Assembly (NCBI GenBank): GCA_902495325.1
Contig: CABUWK010000011.1
Span: 1 to 60,626 of the forward strand
Reading direction: 5' to 3'
Source of the DNA: an uncultured Acidiphilium sp.
GTDB lineage: Bacteria; Bacillota; Clostridia; Christensenellales; Borkfalkiaceae
DNA length: 60,626 nucleotides
Part shown: positions 1 to 8,428 of the stretch, in pieces
How the letters are laid out: each line of letters begins with the position of its first letter
Position numbering within the stretch: position 1 is the first letter of the stretch
The notes under the pieces: generated by a model
Database searches by the model: none
Seen by the model: the letters and a program-made list of their open reading frames with translations, nothing else
Told to the model about the DNA's origin: nothing
Made by a program: the position numbers and the translations under genes

Positions 1-316
1 CGTTTTGACAAGGCAAACGCTCAAAATAATACTCTTCCGTATATTGCCGAGCGTTTAACACAGTCATAAACCGATTTTTCGCCGTAAAAATAGTTAGTGA
101 TAACGAATGCTAAGCCTAAATGTCACTTAGATTATAAACAAAATAATGAAAAATGTCAACGGCATCGGAAAGAAATTTTGCTTCCCGTCGAGAAAAACGG
201 CATGCGGGGAAGCGTTCGTTCATATATTATGATAGCCGCCCGAAGAACATGCGGGGTTCCGGTGGGGCTTTCGGGTTCCATGGCGGATTTCCCGGGCGGG
301 GAACGGGGGTGAGAGT
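1..316. other. Non-coding 5' end of window
   Basis: No convincing gene. Visible are an 8-bp inverted repeat AAACGCTC (15-22)/GAGCGTTT (49-56), a motif GAATGCTAAGC (105-115) that recurs at 41203 and, as GGATGCTAAGC, at 56384, and a 7-bp stem GCTTCCC (180-186)/GGGAAGC (207-213). A TTGACA at 5-10 followed after 16 bases by TAATAC could be a promoter. The stretch probably holds the leader of the gene starting at 317. Confidence 0.4.
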
Positions 317-1306
317 ATGGGCAGAGCGGGCAAAGCGATCCTTTGTTTTTTCTCCGTTTTCGTGCTTGCGTTCGTTCCGGTCCGCACGCTCGGAAAAAGG
401 GAAAAAGAAAGCGAATTTCCCGTAAAAACACAGAACTACGAAACGGTACTCACCGTGTGGAATATCGATACGTTCGAAGGGGGAAAGGGCTCGCGGACGG
501 CGTTTCTTTCTTCCGCGGGGAAGCGTTTCAGAAAGGGCGTGATCGTTCTCGTGCGGTCGCAAACGCTTTTCGGCGCGAAGGAAAGCCTGGCAAGCGGGGA
601 TGTTCCCGATATGATCTCATTCGGCGGCGGGTGCGAATTTTTATCCGGTCTCTGCGTGCCGCTTACGAAGAAAGAAAAGGCTTACGGCGGATCGGTCGGA
701 AAAACGGCGCTTGCCGCACCCTGGTGCGCGGGCGGTTATTTCCTTTTTACAAAATCGGGTGATAATCGGCTTATAGATAAGGTTATCGTGTCTTCCGGCG
801 AACATAATTTCCCGTTGGTCGCAAAATGTTTAAGCGGCGTAAAAGGGAACGCGGAACTCGTTCGCCCCGAAGACGGATGCGGCGCATTTCTTGCCGCGGG
901 AGAAAATGCGGCTCTGATCGGCACGCAGAGGGACGTGATCCGCCTGGAAAGAAAAGGGGTCGCGTTTACGGCAAAGCCCCTCGGGGCTTATTCCGACCTG
1001 TTTCAGTATCTCGCGATTTGTACGGAAAACGAAGACAGGTTCCGCCTGTGCGAGGATTTTCTCCTTTACATGCTTACCGAAAAGGTGCAGGGGGAGATCT
1101 CTTCGATCGGGATGTTTCCCGTAAACGGGACGAACCCGTACAGCGAGAGCGCGCTTGGCTTATACGATCTTTCGGAAGTGCTTTATACCGCGAGCCCCTT
1201 TTTATCGGAAGACAATGCGGCGAAATACCGCGATACGACTTTTTTCGGGGAAACGGGGGAAATTGCGGACGCCGAGAGAATAAAAAACGGATTGAAACGC
1301 TTGTAA
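317..1306 (+). CDS. Secreted extracellular solute-binding-like protein
   Basis: 329 residues beginning with a signal peptide (MGRAGK, then a hydrophobic run ending near residue 25). After it comes VLTVWNIDTFEGGKGSR, the kind of beta strand and loop that opens the mature domain of family-1 sugar-binding proteins. The GDVPDMISFG segment also matches that fold. There is no lipobox Cys. The GGGGGTGAG ribosome site 7 bases upstream supports the ATG at 317. No permease or ATPase gene follows: the next gene is murB, so this is an orphan binding protein or a lipoprotein-like relative. A reverse-strand copy of the CTATAAGCCGAT motif lies inside it at 765-776. Fold assignment is moderate; the ligand is unknown. 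Confidence 0.55.
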   Translation: MGRAGKAILCFFSVFVLAFVPVRTLGKREKESEFPVKTQNYETVLTVWNIDTFEGGKGSRTAFLSSAGKRFRKGVIVLVRSQTLFGAKESLASGDVPDMISFGGGCEFLSGLCVPLTKKEKAYGGSVGKTALAAPWCAGGYFLFTKSGDNRLIDKVIVSSGEHNFPLVAKCLSGVKGNAELVRPEDGCGAFLAAGENAALIGTQRDVIRLERKGVAFTAKPLGAYSDLFQYLAICTENEDRFRLCEDFLLYMLTEKVQGEISSIGMFPVNGTNPYSESALGLYDLSEVLYTASPFLSEDNAAKYRDTTFFGETGEIADAERIKNGLKRL

Positions 1307-1340
1307 TTTCGGGCGATATGTTGTAAAATAGGAGGGAACG

Positions 1341-2246
1341 ATGGAGAACGCGGGAGCATACGCGGAGATCGGGCGCAGAGCGGGCGTATATTTTGAAGAG
1401 AATGCCTCGCTTGCGCCGCATTGCAGTTTCGGAACGGGCGGAAATGCCGACGTATTGTTTTTCCCCGAAACGAAAGAAGGGGCGGCGGAACTGATCGCCC
1501 GTCTCGACGAAGAAGGGCTTTGTTACGTTCTGCTCGGCAACGGGTCGAACGTGCTGATCTCCGACGACGGGATCCGCGGCGGCGCGATCTGTCTGAAAAA
1601 ACTGAAAGGGATCACCGTAAAGGGGAAGATCCTGACGGCGCTTGCCGGGGAAAGTCTGGCGGGCGTGATCGAAAGCGCGCTATTAAACAGCCTCGGCGGA
1701 TTGGAGTTTTTAAGCGGGATCCCCGCTTCGGTCGGCGGCGCGGTCGCGATGAACGCCGGTTGTTTCAATAAAACGATCGGGGAATACGTTTCGTTTGCCG
1801 AATATGCTGGCGGGATCGTCGGCGGAAAAAACTGCCGTTTTTCCTATCGCAACAGTCTGTTCAAAGAAGAGAAGAAGTGCGTTCTCTCCGTCTCCTTTCA
1901 CCTGGAAAACGTGGAATACGAACAGTCGGAAAGCAAGATCGGCTATTTTCTTTCGCTCAGGCGCAATCGGCAGCCGAAAGGGCGGACGTGCGGCAGTACG
2001 TTCAAAAACGACGGATATTTTGCGGGTAAGGTGATCGAAAGCTGCGGGCTGAAAGGCTTTCGCGTCGGCGGCGCGCGGGTGTCCGAAAAACATGCGAATT
2101 TTATCGTTGCGGAGAAAAACGCGACGAGCGGAGATATTTATTCTCTGATCCTGCATATCAAGGAAACGGTTCTGAAAAAGTGCGGGATCAGGCTTCGGGA
2201 AGAAGTGGAGTACATAGGAAAATTCAAAGATGAAAATCAATTATGA
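1341..2246 (+). CDS. murB: UDP-N-acetylenolpyruvoylglucosamine reductase
   Basis: Cytoplasmic FAD enzyme that reduces UDP-GlcNAc-enolpyruvate to UDP-MurNAc for peptidoglycan synthesis. 301 residues is the usual length of the short (type II) Firmicute form. Visible motifs are the FAD-binding LLGNGSNVLISDDG near residue 65, GSTFKN with the catalytic Ser near residue 218, and the C-terminal SEKHANFIV. An AGGAGGG ribosome site sits 4 bases before the ATG. The gene overlaps the next one by 17 bases, so the two are probably translationally coupled. In many Clostridia murB lies with rapZ, yvcK and whiA; here only whiA remains nearby. Confidence 0.96.
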   Translation: MENAGAYAEIGRRAGVYFEENASLAPHCSFGTGGNADVLFFPETKEGAAELIARLDEEGLCYVLLGNGSNVLISDDGIRGGAICLKKLKGITVKGKILTALAGESLAGVIESALLNSLGGLEFLSGIPASVGGAVAMNAGCFNKTIGEYVSFAEYAGGIVGGKNCRFSYRNSLFKEEKKCVLSVSFHLENVEYEQSESKIGYFLSLRRNRQPKGRTCGSTFKNDGYFAGKVIESCGLKGFRVGGARVSEKHANFIVAEKNATSGDIYSLILHIKETVLKKCGIRLREEVEYIGKFKDENQL

Positions 2247-3006
2247 CCTTCATACGCATACGATCTACAGCCACGGAAAAGGCACGATAGAAGAAAACGC
2301 GCAGGCTGCGAAAGAAAAAGGGCTGGAAGGGATCGCGATCACCGACCACGGTTTTTCACACCCCGCGTTCGGCATGAAACGAAAAAAACTTGCCGAAATG
2401 AAAGAACATTGCGGACATGCGGAAGAGATCACGGGAGTAAAAGTCCTGCTCGGGATCGAATCGAACATCCGCGGCGCAAGCGGAAAGATCGATGCCGAGC
2501 CGCGCGATTACGCGGCGCTCGACGTGATCCTTGCCGGCGTGCATCGCTTTATTTATTACGACAAACTTTCCGATTATTTCAGGCTTCTTTTCGCAAATCA
2601 GCTTGACAGTCTGTTTAAAAAAGAAGCGAGCGAAGCGCAGAAACGATATAATACCCGCTGTTATGTGCAGGCGATCAGGAACAACCCGATCGACGTGGTG
2701 ACCCATCCGGGTTATCTTTGCCCCTGTTTTGCAGACGAGGTCGCGCGCTGTGCGAGCGACTACGGCACCTATTTCGAGATCAACACCAAAAAGGTGCATT
2801 TGTCGGACGACGAATGGCGGAAAGTGATCGATACGGGGGTGCGCTTCGTTGTGGACAGCGACGCTCATTCCGTCGATCGCGTGGGAGACGCCGCCCTGGC
2901 GGAAGACCTTTTCTCCCGCGTGGAATTTCCTTTCGATCGCATCGACAACATCGACGGAAAAACGCCTTCACTCCGGTTTGCCGAATGGAAAAAACGGAAC
3001 GGCTGA
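2230..3006 (+). CDS. PHP-domain phosphoesterase
   Basis: 258 residues of the polymerase and histidinol phosphatase metal-dependent hydrolase family. The metal ligands are visible: DLHTHTIYSHGKGTIEE at residues 6-22, ITDHG near 38-42, a His in AGVHRF near 104, and the C-terminal DSDAHS near 215. It resembles the YcdX-like single-domain phosphatases rather than histidinol phosphatase proper, because no his genes are nearby. It overlaps murB and sits 25 bases before whiA, in the place rapZ-yvcK often occupies. The substrate cannot be read from the sequence. Confidence 0.88.
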   Translation: MKINYDLHTHTIYSHGKGTIEENAQAAKEKGLEGIAITDHGFSHPAFGMKRKKLAEMKEHCGHAEEITGVKVLLGIESNIRGASGKIDAEPRDYAALDVILAGVHRFIYYDKLSDYFRLLFANQLDSLFKKEASEAQKRYNTRCYVQAIRNNPIDVVTHPGYLCPCFADEVARCASDYGTYFEINTKKVHLSDDEWRKVIDTGVRFVVDSDAHSVDRVGDAALAEDLFSRVEFPFDRIDNIDGKTPSLRFAEWKKRNG

Positions 3007-3031
3007 TTTTACGCGCGGAGGGAAAAAGAAC

Positions 3032-3973
3032 ATGAATTTTTCCGAAGAAGTCAAAGCGGAGATCCTGCAGATCGATTACGAATCCGATTGCTGCCGGCAC
3101 GCTCTTTTATCCGCATACCTGAGAACGGCGGGGTCCGTAAGCATCATCGGCGGTAAGATCGGGTTCGAAGTGACGACGGATAACCGCGAATGCGCCGATT
3201 ATATCGTTTCCGTCGTGAAAGATCTTTACGGTATCGATCCCGTTTTCCTGGGCGGAAAGGACAAGCCCAGACGAAAGGGCAGGATCGCTTTTCGTTGCGT
3301 GGGAGACGGCAGTCTTGCCGTGCTCGTCGATCTCGGGCTCGCTTCCGTGGACGAGCAGGGTGTCGCGGTGAAACTGAACATCGACGAATATCTCACCGAA
3401 AACGACTGTTGCAAAGTCGCCTATATCCGGGGCGTGTTTTTAGGAAGCGGCAGCGTGACGCTGCCGAGTATGGATTCCGGTTCGTCTACGGGGTATCATC
3501 TGGAATTCGTATTCACGAATTATCAGACCGCTACCGATTTTTGCGAAATATTAAGCGAGGTGTATTTTCTGCCCAAACTGATCGAAAGAAAGGGCGGGTA
3601 TATCGTATATCTGAAAACAAGGGACGAGATCTCCGATTTTCTCGCATTGATCGGCGCGACGAAAAGCGTGCTGAAGCTTGCCGAACTTACGGTGGAAAAG
3701 GACATGAAGAACGACGCGAACCGCGTGATCAACTGCGAAATGTCCAACATGACCAAACAGATAGACGCTTCGGTAAAACAGATCCGTGCGATCATGAAGA
3801 TCGAAGAGACGGTCGGGCTCGATTCTCTTCCGTCTGCCCTTCGCGTGGTGTGCGAGAAGAGAAAAGAACATAAGGGGAGCACCCTTTCCGAGCTTGCGGA
3901 AATTCTCGGCGTTTCCAAAAGCTGCCTTAACCATCGGCTGAGAAAAATTACCGAAATCGCGGAAAACCTTTAA
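3032..3973 (+). CDS. whiA: DNA-binding protein WhiA
   Basis: 313 residues starting MNFSEEVKAEILQ, the standard opening of WhiA. An in-frame ATG at 2849 would overlap the PHP gene; I chose 3032 because of the family N terminus and the GGAGGGA ribosome site at 3017-3023. The middle holds the LAGLIDADG-like fold (YIRGVFLGSGSV with EFVF). The C terminus carries a helix-turn-helix (STLSELAEILGVSKSCLNHRL). WhiA influences cell division and chromosome segregation in Gram-positive bacteria and sporulation in Streptomyces. It is the last gene before a 60-base gap to trpS. Confidence 0.95.
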   Translation: MNFSEEVKAEILQIDYESDCCRHALLSAYLRTAGSVSIIGGKIGFEVTTDNRECADYIVSVVKDLYGIDPVFLGGKDKPRRKGRIAFRCVGDGSLAVLVDLGLASVDEQGVAVKLNIDEYLTENDCCKVAYIRGVFLGSGSVTLPSMDSGSSTGYHLEFVFTNYQTATDFCEILSEVYFLPKLIERKGGYIVYLKTRDEISDFLALIGATKSVLKLAELTVEKDMKNDANRVINCEMSNMTKQIDASVKQIRAIMKIEETVGLDSLPSALRVVCEKRKEHKGSTLSELAEILGVSKSCLNHRLRKITEIAENL

Positions 3974-4033
3974 GCGCACGACGCGTGCGGGAGAACGGTT
4001 TTCTTTCACGATCGGACAGGAGAACAAAAGAGT

Positions 4034-5125
4034 ATGAAAAAAATTATCCTTACGGGAGACAGACCGACCGGGAGATTGCACGTGGGGCATTACGTCGGAT
4101 CGCTCAGAAGAAGAGTGGAATTGCAGAATGCGGGCGGATACGACGCGATGTATGTGATGATCGCCGACGCGCAAGCCCTTACCGACAATGCCGAAAACCC
4201 CGAAAAGGTCAGACAGAATATCATAGAGGTCGCGCTCGATTATCTTTCCTGCGGGCTCGATCCCGAAAAAGTTACGATCTTCATTCAGTCGCAGATCCCC
4301 GAACTTTGCGAGCTTTCGTTTTATTACATGAACCTCGTTACCGTTTCTCGTTTACAGAGAAACCCGACGGTGAAAAACGAGATTCAGCTCCGCAATTTCG
4401 AGGCGAGTATCCCCGTCGGGTTTTTCACCTATCCGATCAGCCAGGCGGCGGATATCACGGCGTTTCACGCAAACATCGTGCCCGTCGGGGAAGATCAGCT
4501 TCCCATGCTCGAGCAGGCGAAGGAGATCGTGAGAAAATTCAATTCGGTATACGGCGAAACCCTTACGGAGCCGGAAGCTTTCCTTCCGACGAACAAAGCT
4601 TGTCTGCGTCTTCCCGGCACGGACGGAAAAGCGAAAATGAGCAAATCGCTCGGCAACTGTATTTATCTTGCGGACAGCCCGGACGTGGTGAAAACGAAGA
4701 TCATGAGCATGTTTACCGATCCCGATCACATTAAAGTGAGCGATCCGGGGAAACTCGAGGGCAACACGGTCTTCACCTATCTCGACGCTTTTGCCGAAGA
4801 CCGCCATTTCGAAGAATTTCTTCCCGAATATAAAAATCTGGACGAACTGAAGGCGCATTATACCCGTGGCGGACTTGGAGACATGAAGGTGAAAAAGTTC
4901 CTCAATGCCGTGGTTCAGAGCACCCTCGAACCCATCCGTGCCCGCCGTGCGGAATACGAAAAGGATATTCCCGCCGTGTACGAAATGTTAAAGAAGGGAA
5001 GCGAAGCCGCGGAGAAGGTCGCGGCGAAAACTCTTTCCGGCGTGAAAGCCGCCATGAAGATCGATTATTTTGACGATCCCGAGCTTATCCGCTCGCAGAA
5101 CGAAAAATACGCAAAGAAAGACTGA
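4034..5125 (+). CDS. trpS: Tryptophanyl-tRNA synthetase
   Basis: Class I aminoacyl-tRNA synthetase charging tRNA-Trp in the cytoplasm. 363 residues. The HIGH-like motif is HVGH at residues 16-19 within GDRPTGRLHVGHYVGSL, and the KMSKS loop is at 201-205 (GKAKMSKSLGN). The GEDQ segment near 152 and the SQAADI segment near 136 belong to the tryptophan pocket of the family. A GGACAGGAG ribosome site precedes the ATG. No T-box leader is visible in the short gap upstream. A strong hairpin terminator follows at 5257. Confidence 0.97.
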   Translation: MKKIILTGDRPTGRLHVGHYVGSLRRRVELQNAGGYDAMYVMIADAQALTDNAENPEKVRQNIIEVALDYLSCGLDPEKVTIFIQSQIPELCELSFYYMNLVTVSRLQRNPTVKNEIQLRNFEASIPVGFFTYPISQAADITAFHANIVPVGEDQLPMLEQAKEIVRKFNSVYGETLTEPEAFLPTNKACLRLPGTDGKAKMSKSLGNCIYLADSPDVVKTKIMSMFTDPDHIKVSDPGKLEGNTVFTYLDAFAEDRHFEEFLPEYKNLDELKAHYTRGGLGDMKVKKFLNAVVQSTLEPIRARRAEYEKDIPAVYEMLKKGSEAAEKVAAKTLSGVKAAMKIDYFDDPELIRSQNEKYAKKD

Positions 5126-5256
5126 TTTTCCCCCTCCTCGGATCACGGACGCATACGCCGGAACCGGAAGGTGACTTTGTGTTTATAAATTGTTTATTAA
5201 TGAGCTTATAGATCGATTTTTTGTCGGATAACGGCTGAAAACCGATCCAAGCAGAA

Positions 5257-5298
5257 GAAAAGCCGCCCGTTTTACCGAAAACGGGCGGCTTTTCGCTT
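5257..5298. terminator. Intrinsic terminator after trpS, bidirectional
   Basis: A 14-bp stem pairs 5257-5270 (GAAAAGCCGCCCGT) with 5281-5294 (ACGGGCGGCTTTTC) around a 10-base loop. A-rich and T-rich flanks let it work for trpS and for the convergent gene ending at 5417. Confidence 0.85.
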
Positions 5299-5416
5299 TA
5301 AAAACAGATATAAGGTGAGTTTTATGGGGTCATTCCGCTTAAAAATGTGCATTTGCGCACGTGAACGGGCGTTTTTCATAAAACAATCACAATGCGGAAT
5401 TTATTTAATGCGGGGT

Positions 5417-6091
5417 TTATTTCTTTCCGTAAAAGGCGGAACGCGCCGTTTTCAGACAGTCTTTTTCGCCCTGCGTAAGGGGGATGTCTCTTTTCCGGTA
5501 GTCGTGGTGGTCGCAAAAAGAGAGAACGTCCGCTTCCACATTGTCGAGATAACAGGATTCGACGGCGTATAAGTCGTTTAAATAGCTTTTTTGTTCTTGT
5601 TTTGCATAGTCGGAATAGCGGTTTAACAGAGCAAAATGGGAAAGGCAGAACCCTTTTTCGTCCGCAAGGCGTTTGCGGAAAGAGGGTTTCGACGCGTAGA
5701 CTTCCGCAACGGTTTTATAATAACGGATCATGTGGTCTTCGAGATATTTGCACACCACGCATCCGCAGGTCGTTTTCTCAAGCTTGTCCGCAAGCTTTTT
5801 CGCCTGTTTTCCTTTTTCCGGTTTTTCGATCTCCTTTCTTACGGTTTTCAGCCTTGTGGATACCTGCAGCGCAAGCCCCAGTTTGGACTGAAAGGAAAAG
5901 AGCATGTCGTAATGGCGGGAGCAAAAGCCGAGGGCGTTCACCTCTTTGCGGGTGTCGTCCTCCATAACCCCTTCGCCGAGGTACTGTTCGGCAAGCCGCG
6001 TTTCGACTTTGGCGCGGATCTTGCACAGCGGACATTCGCCGTCCGCATTGAAGTTTTCGTCGATCAGCATCGTTCCGATGTGGTAATTCAT
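5417..6091 (-). CDS. Cys-rich DUF6062-like protein
   Basis: 224 residues starting MNYHIGTMLIDENFNADGECPLC; the ATG at 6091 has an AGGAG site 8 bases upstream. No signal peptide or membrane segment. Conserved-looking cysteine clusters are ECPLCKIR near residue 19, FCSRHYDM near 56, CGCVVCKYL near 110, FCLSHF near 148 and FCDHH near 191, a repeated C-x2-C plus FC-x2-H layout that suggests metal or [Fe-S] binding. I recall this pattern from a Clostridia-specific uncharacterised family (DUF6062); the function is unknown. It is the last gene of the minus-strand run that starts at spoVT. Much longer in-frame readings toward 6607 overlap trmL and are not real. Confidence 0.75.
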   Translation of the reverse strand: MNYHIGTMLIDENFNADGECPLCKIRAKVETRLAEQYLGEGVMEDDTRKEVNALGFCSRHYDMLFSFQSKLGLALQVSTRLKTVRKEIEKPEKGKQAKKLADKLEKTTCGCVVCKYLEDHMIRYYKTVAEVYASKPSFRKRLADEKGFCLSHFALLNRYSDYAKQEQKSYLNDLYAVESCYLDNVEADVLSFCDHHDYRKRDIPLTQGEKDCLKTARSAFYGKK

Positions 6092-6174
6092 GGGTCGTCT
6101 CCTTTTATACGGCTTTTCCCGGATCGCGTTTCGGTACGGATTTTCTCCGGATCGCGGCAGGTCTGAAAAAATTG

Positions 6175-6669
6175 TCAGTCCGCCCGTCCCGTCAGGTGTC
6201 CTTCCGGGTTCAGTTCGGCAAAATCCGTCTGCCGGAGGGCTTCGTACAGCGTGATTGCGACCGAGTTTGAAAGGTTCAGGCTTCTCAGGTCCTGCCACAT
6301 GGGAATGCGCAAGGTTTCGGCGTAATGTTCTTTCAGCAGCGGCTCCGGAAGCCCGTGCGATTCTTTTCCGAAAACGAGAAAATCGCCGTCGCGGAAAGTC
6401 GCGTCGACGTATCTCTTTGCGCCTTTGGTGGACATGAAATAGAAATTGTGTCCGTTGTAATACTTTTCGAGAACTTCCGCAAAGGAATCGTGATAACTGA
6501 CGGAAAGATACTGCCAGTAATCGAGCCCCGCCCGTTTCAGGGTGCGGTCGGAAATTTCGAATCCGAGCGGGCGGACGAGGTGAAGGGCGGTGTGCGTTGC
6601 CGCGCACGTGCGGGAGATATTGCCCGTGTTCTGCGGGATCTCCGGTTCTACGAGAACGATATGAAACAT
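6175..6669 (-). CDS. trmL: tRNA (cytidine/uridine-34-2'-O)-methyltransferase
   Basis: 164 residues of the SPOUT methyltransferase family, the standard length for TrmL. It methylates the wobble 2'-OH of tRNA-Leu isoacceptors with SAM. The N-terminal LVEPEIPQNTGNISRTCAAT and the C-terminal knot IPMWQDLRSLNLSNSVAI are diagnostic, with FGKESHGLP between them. It lies 79 bases after the nitrilase-like gene and 83 bases before the DUF6062-like gene on the same strand. Confidence 0.95.
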   Translation of the reverse strand: MFHIVLVEPEIPQNTGNISRTCAATHTALHLVRPLGFEISDRTLKRAGLDYWQYLSVSYHDSFAEVLEKYYNGHNFYFMSTKGAKRYVDATFRDGDFLVFGKESHGLPEPLLKEHYAETLRIPMWQDLRSLNLSNSVAITLYEALRQTDFAELNPEGHLTGRAD

Positions 6670-6748
6670 GGTATCCTCTTTTGTGCGGCTTCCGTTTTTT
6701 TGCGGATCGCCGTCGGTTGTGTTTTGCGCCCGCCGTGCCGGGGCGTTA

Positions 6749-7399
6749 TCACGGGTCGCGCAGGCGTACTTTTGTGGTTTTTAAAGAATATTCCGCCGGG
6801 GTCGGAATTTCGGCAAAACATTCGTCTTCGTCGGAAGACGCCGCGATCTCGCCGCGCGGATCGGTTGCGAACATCCCGTCTTCCGCGAGATACAGAAAGG
6901 GAACGCCAAGCAGGTAGGAATACGCCCGCACGACGATTTTCGCGTTTTCCGTCCGCTTGCGGTCGGACAGAAGAAAAATCGTTTCCGCGCCGCATACGAC
7001 GAGCGATTTCATCAGGTCGAACGAAAAGGCGTCGTCCCCGACGGCAACGGCAAATCTGCCCGATCCCGTATCGAAAACGCGGTTACCGCCCCCCGGCATG
7101 TAGCCGCTTTGTTCCAGGCAGACAGACATGTCGGTAATGCCGAGCAGTCTGCCTTTCTCGAATACCCCGCAGGAATGACGGATCACGCCGTAATTGTCGG
7201 TGTCGAACGCGGCAAGGATCACGCCGTCTGCCTGTTCGGACAGGGCGGCAAGCTCCTTTAAAACGGAGGTTTCCCCGTTCAGTTCCTTCCGGTACTTTAC
7301 GATTTTCGTGCATCCGAAACCGAAAACGATCGTTTCGGGGGTTTGCGCGCCGGGGCGATAGTCGCCGTAAGCACGGCGGATCAATGTGGCGATTTTCAA
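6749..7399 (-). CDS. Nitrilase-fold protein lacking the catalytic triad
   Basis: 216 residues from a TTG start at 7399. An upstream ATG at 7423 exists, but GGGAGGG (7407-7413) lies 7 bases before the TTG and inside the longer reading, so the ribosome site decides for TTG. The alternation of GVILAAFDTDN, ITDMSVCLEQSGYMPG, VFDTGSGRFAVAVGDD and GVPFLYL follows the carbon-nitrogen hydrolase fold. However, the Glu, Lys and Cys expected near residues 64, 90 and 121 read as Ala, Asp or Met, and Gly. This looks like a non-catalytic relative. Its role is unknown. It sits between dus and trmL in the same run of genes. Confidence 0.6.
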   Translation of the reverse strand: MKIATLIRRAYGDYRPGAQTPETIVFGFGCTKIVKYRKELNGETSVLKELAALSEQADGVILAAFDTDNYGVIRHSCGVFEKGRLLGITDMSVCLEQSGYMPGGGNRVFDTGSGRFAVAVGDDAFSFDLMKSLVVCGAETIFLLSDRKRTENAKIVVRAYSYLLGVPFLYLAEDGMFATDPRGEIAASSDEDECFAEIPTPAEYSLKTTKVRLRDP

Positions 7400-7450
7400 A
7401 GAACGACCCTCCCGGAGTATCATATTGCGGGAAGGAAAATTGTGTGAATG

Positions 7451-8425
7451 TTATTGCCTTGCCGGATCGGTATTTTCGTTCCGGGCGGAAAAGAAAGCTT
7501 CGATCTCGCTTTTTAACGAAGCGGTGTCCGTCAGACGGAAAATTTTTTCTTTCAGGCGGGTCACGCCCGGTTCGCCTTTTAAGTAATAACAGAGTTGTTT
7601 GCGGAAGTTCACGGCTACGACCCTGTCTTCGTATTTTGTCTTAAGCAGGTCTATATGTCGATAAATAAGCGATTTTTTATCCGTGGAACAAGGGATGCCG
7701 AGAATTTCGGAAAAAATCTGCGGCTTTTCGAGCGCGCCGCGGGCGATCATCACGCCGTCCGCGCCCGTTTCGTTTATCATTCTGTCGGCGTCCTCTTTGC
7801 GGAAGATCCCGCCGTTGGCGATCACGGGGATCGAAACGGCGTGTTTTGCTTTTGCGATCTCCTTATAATTCGGCTCGCCCGCATAAATTCTGTCCCGCAC
7901 GCGCCCGTGCACGGTGATAAGCGACGCGCCCGCGTCCTCGCAGGCTTTCGCAAAATCTTCCGTCACGTAGTCTCCTTCGCGGAGACCGATCCTCATTTTG
8001 CAGGTGATTGTTTTTCCGCTCTTCACGCAGGAAGAAACGATTTTTTGTGCCAGCGGGATATCGGCGAGAAGGGCGCTGCCTTCCCCGTTGTTATAAATCT
8101 TCGACATGGGGCAACCGAAATTGATGTCGGCGATCGGAAAGGGGGCAAGCGCCTCGCTTTCCAGTGCCCGCCGCATGATCTCCGGGTCGTTTCCGAAGAT
8201 CTGTACCGCAGGCTGCGTTTCGTGCGGGGCGAGGGGCAGGAGAGCTTCTGTGTTTTCGTTGCCGTAAAGAAGCCCTTTGCAGCTCACCATTTCGGTGAAG
8301 CAAAGCCCTGCGCCGAAAGAAAGGCAGATCTCGCGCATCGCAAAATCCGAAAAGCCCGCAAGCGGCGCGAAGAAGACATTGTTTTTCGTTGTTAATCGAC
8401 CGATACGGATACTTTTACACTGCAT
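7451..8425 (-). CDS. dus: tRNA-dihydrouridine synthase
   Basis: FMN enzyme that reduces uridines in the D-loop of tRNA. 324 residues with the TIM-barrel signatures FFAPLAGFSDFAMR near residue 19, DINFGCPMSK near 99, ITCKMRIGL near 140, TVHGRVRDRIYAGEPN near 172 and VIANGGIF near 200. The catalytic Cys is in NFGCP. It begins 3 bases after the stop of the MazG gene, so the two are coupled. The subtype (DusB-like is usual in Firmicutes) is inferred from length and context only. Confidence 0.94.
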   Translation of the reverse strand: MQCKSIRIGRLTTKNNVFFAPLAGFSDFAMREICLSFGAGLCFTEMVSCKGLLYGNENTEALLPLAPHETQPAVQIFGNDPEIMRRALESEALAPFPIADINFGCPMSKIYNNGEGSALLADIPLAQKIVSSCVKSGKTITCKMRIGLREGDYVTEDFAKACEDAGASLITVHGRVRDRIYAGEPNYKEIAKAKHAVSIPVIANGGIFRKEDADRMINETGADGVMIARGALEKPQIFSEILGIPCSTDKKSLIYRHIDLLKTKYEDRVVAVNFRKQLCYYLKGEPGVTRLKEKIFRLTDTASLKSEIEAFFSARNENTDPARQ

Positions 8426-8428
8426 GGG

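Noticed and set aside
97..312. 71-residue reading frame before the first gene
   Set aside because: No ribosome site, composition like its other frames, no family features.
1301..1329. TTGTAA-N17-TAAAAT before murB
   Set aside because: A start of transcription there would fall after the murB ribosome site, so it cannot serve murB.
3974..4033. T-box or trp leader before trpS
   Set aside because: Only 60 bases and no T-box consensus.
5315..5572. 85-residue plus-strand frame
   Set aside because: Mostly antisense to the Cys-rich gene, no ribosome site.
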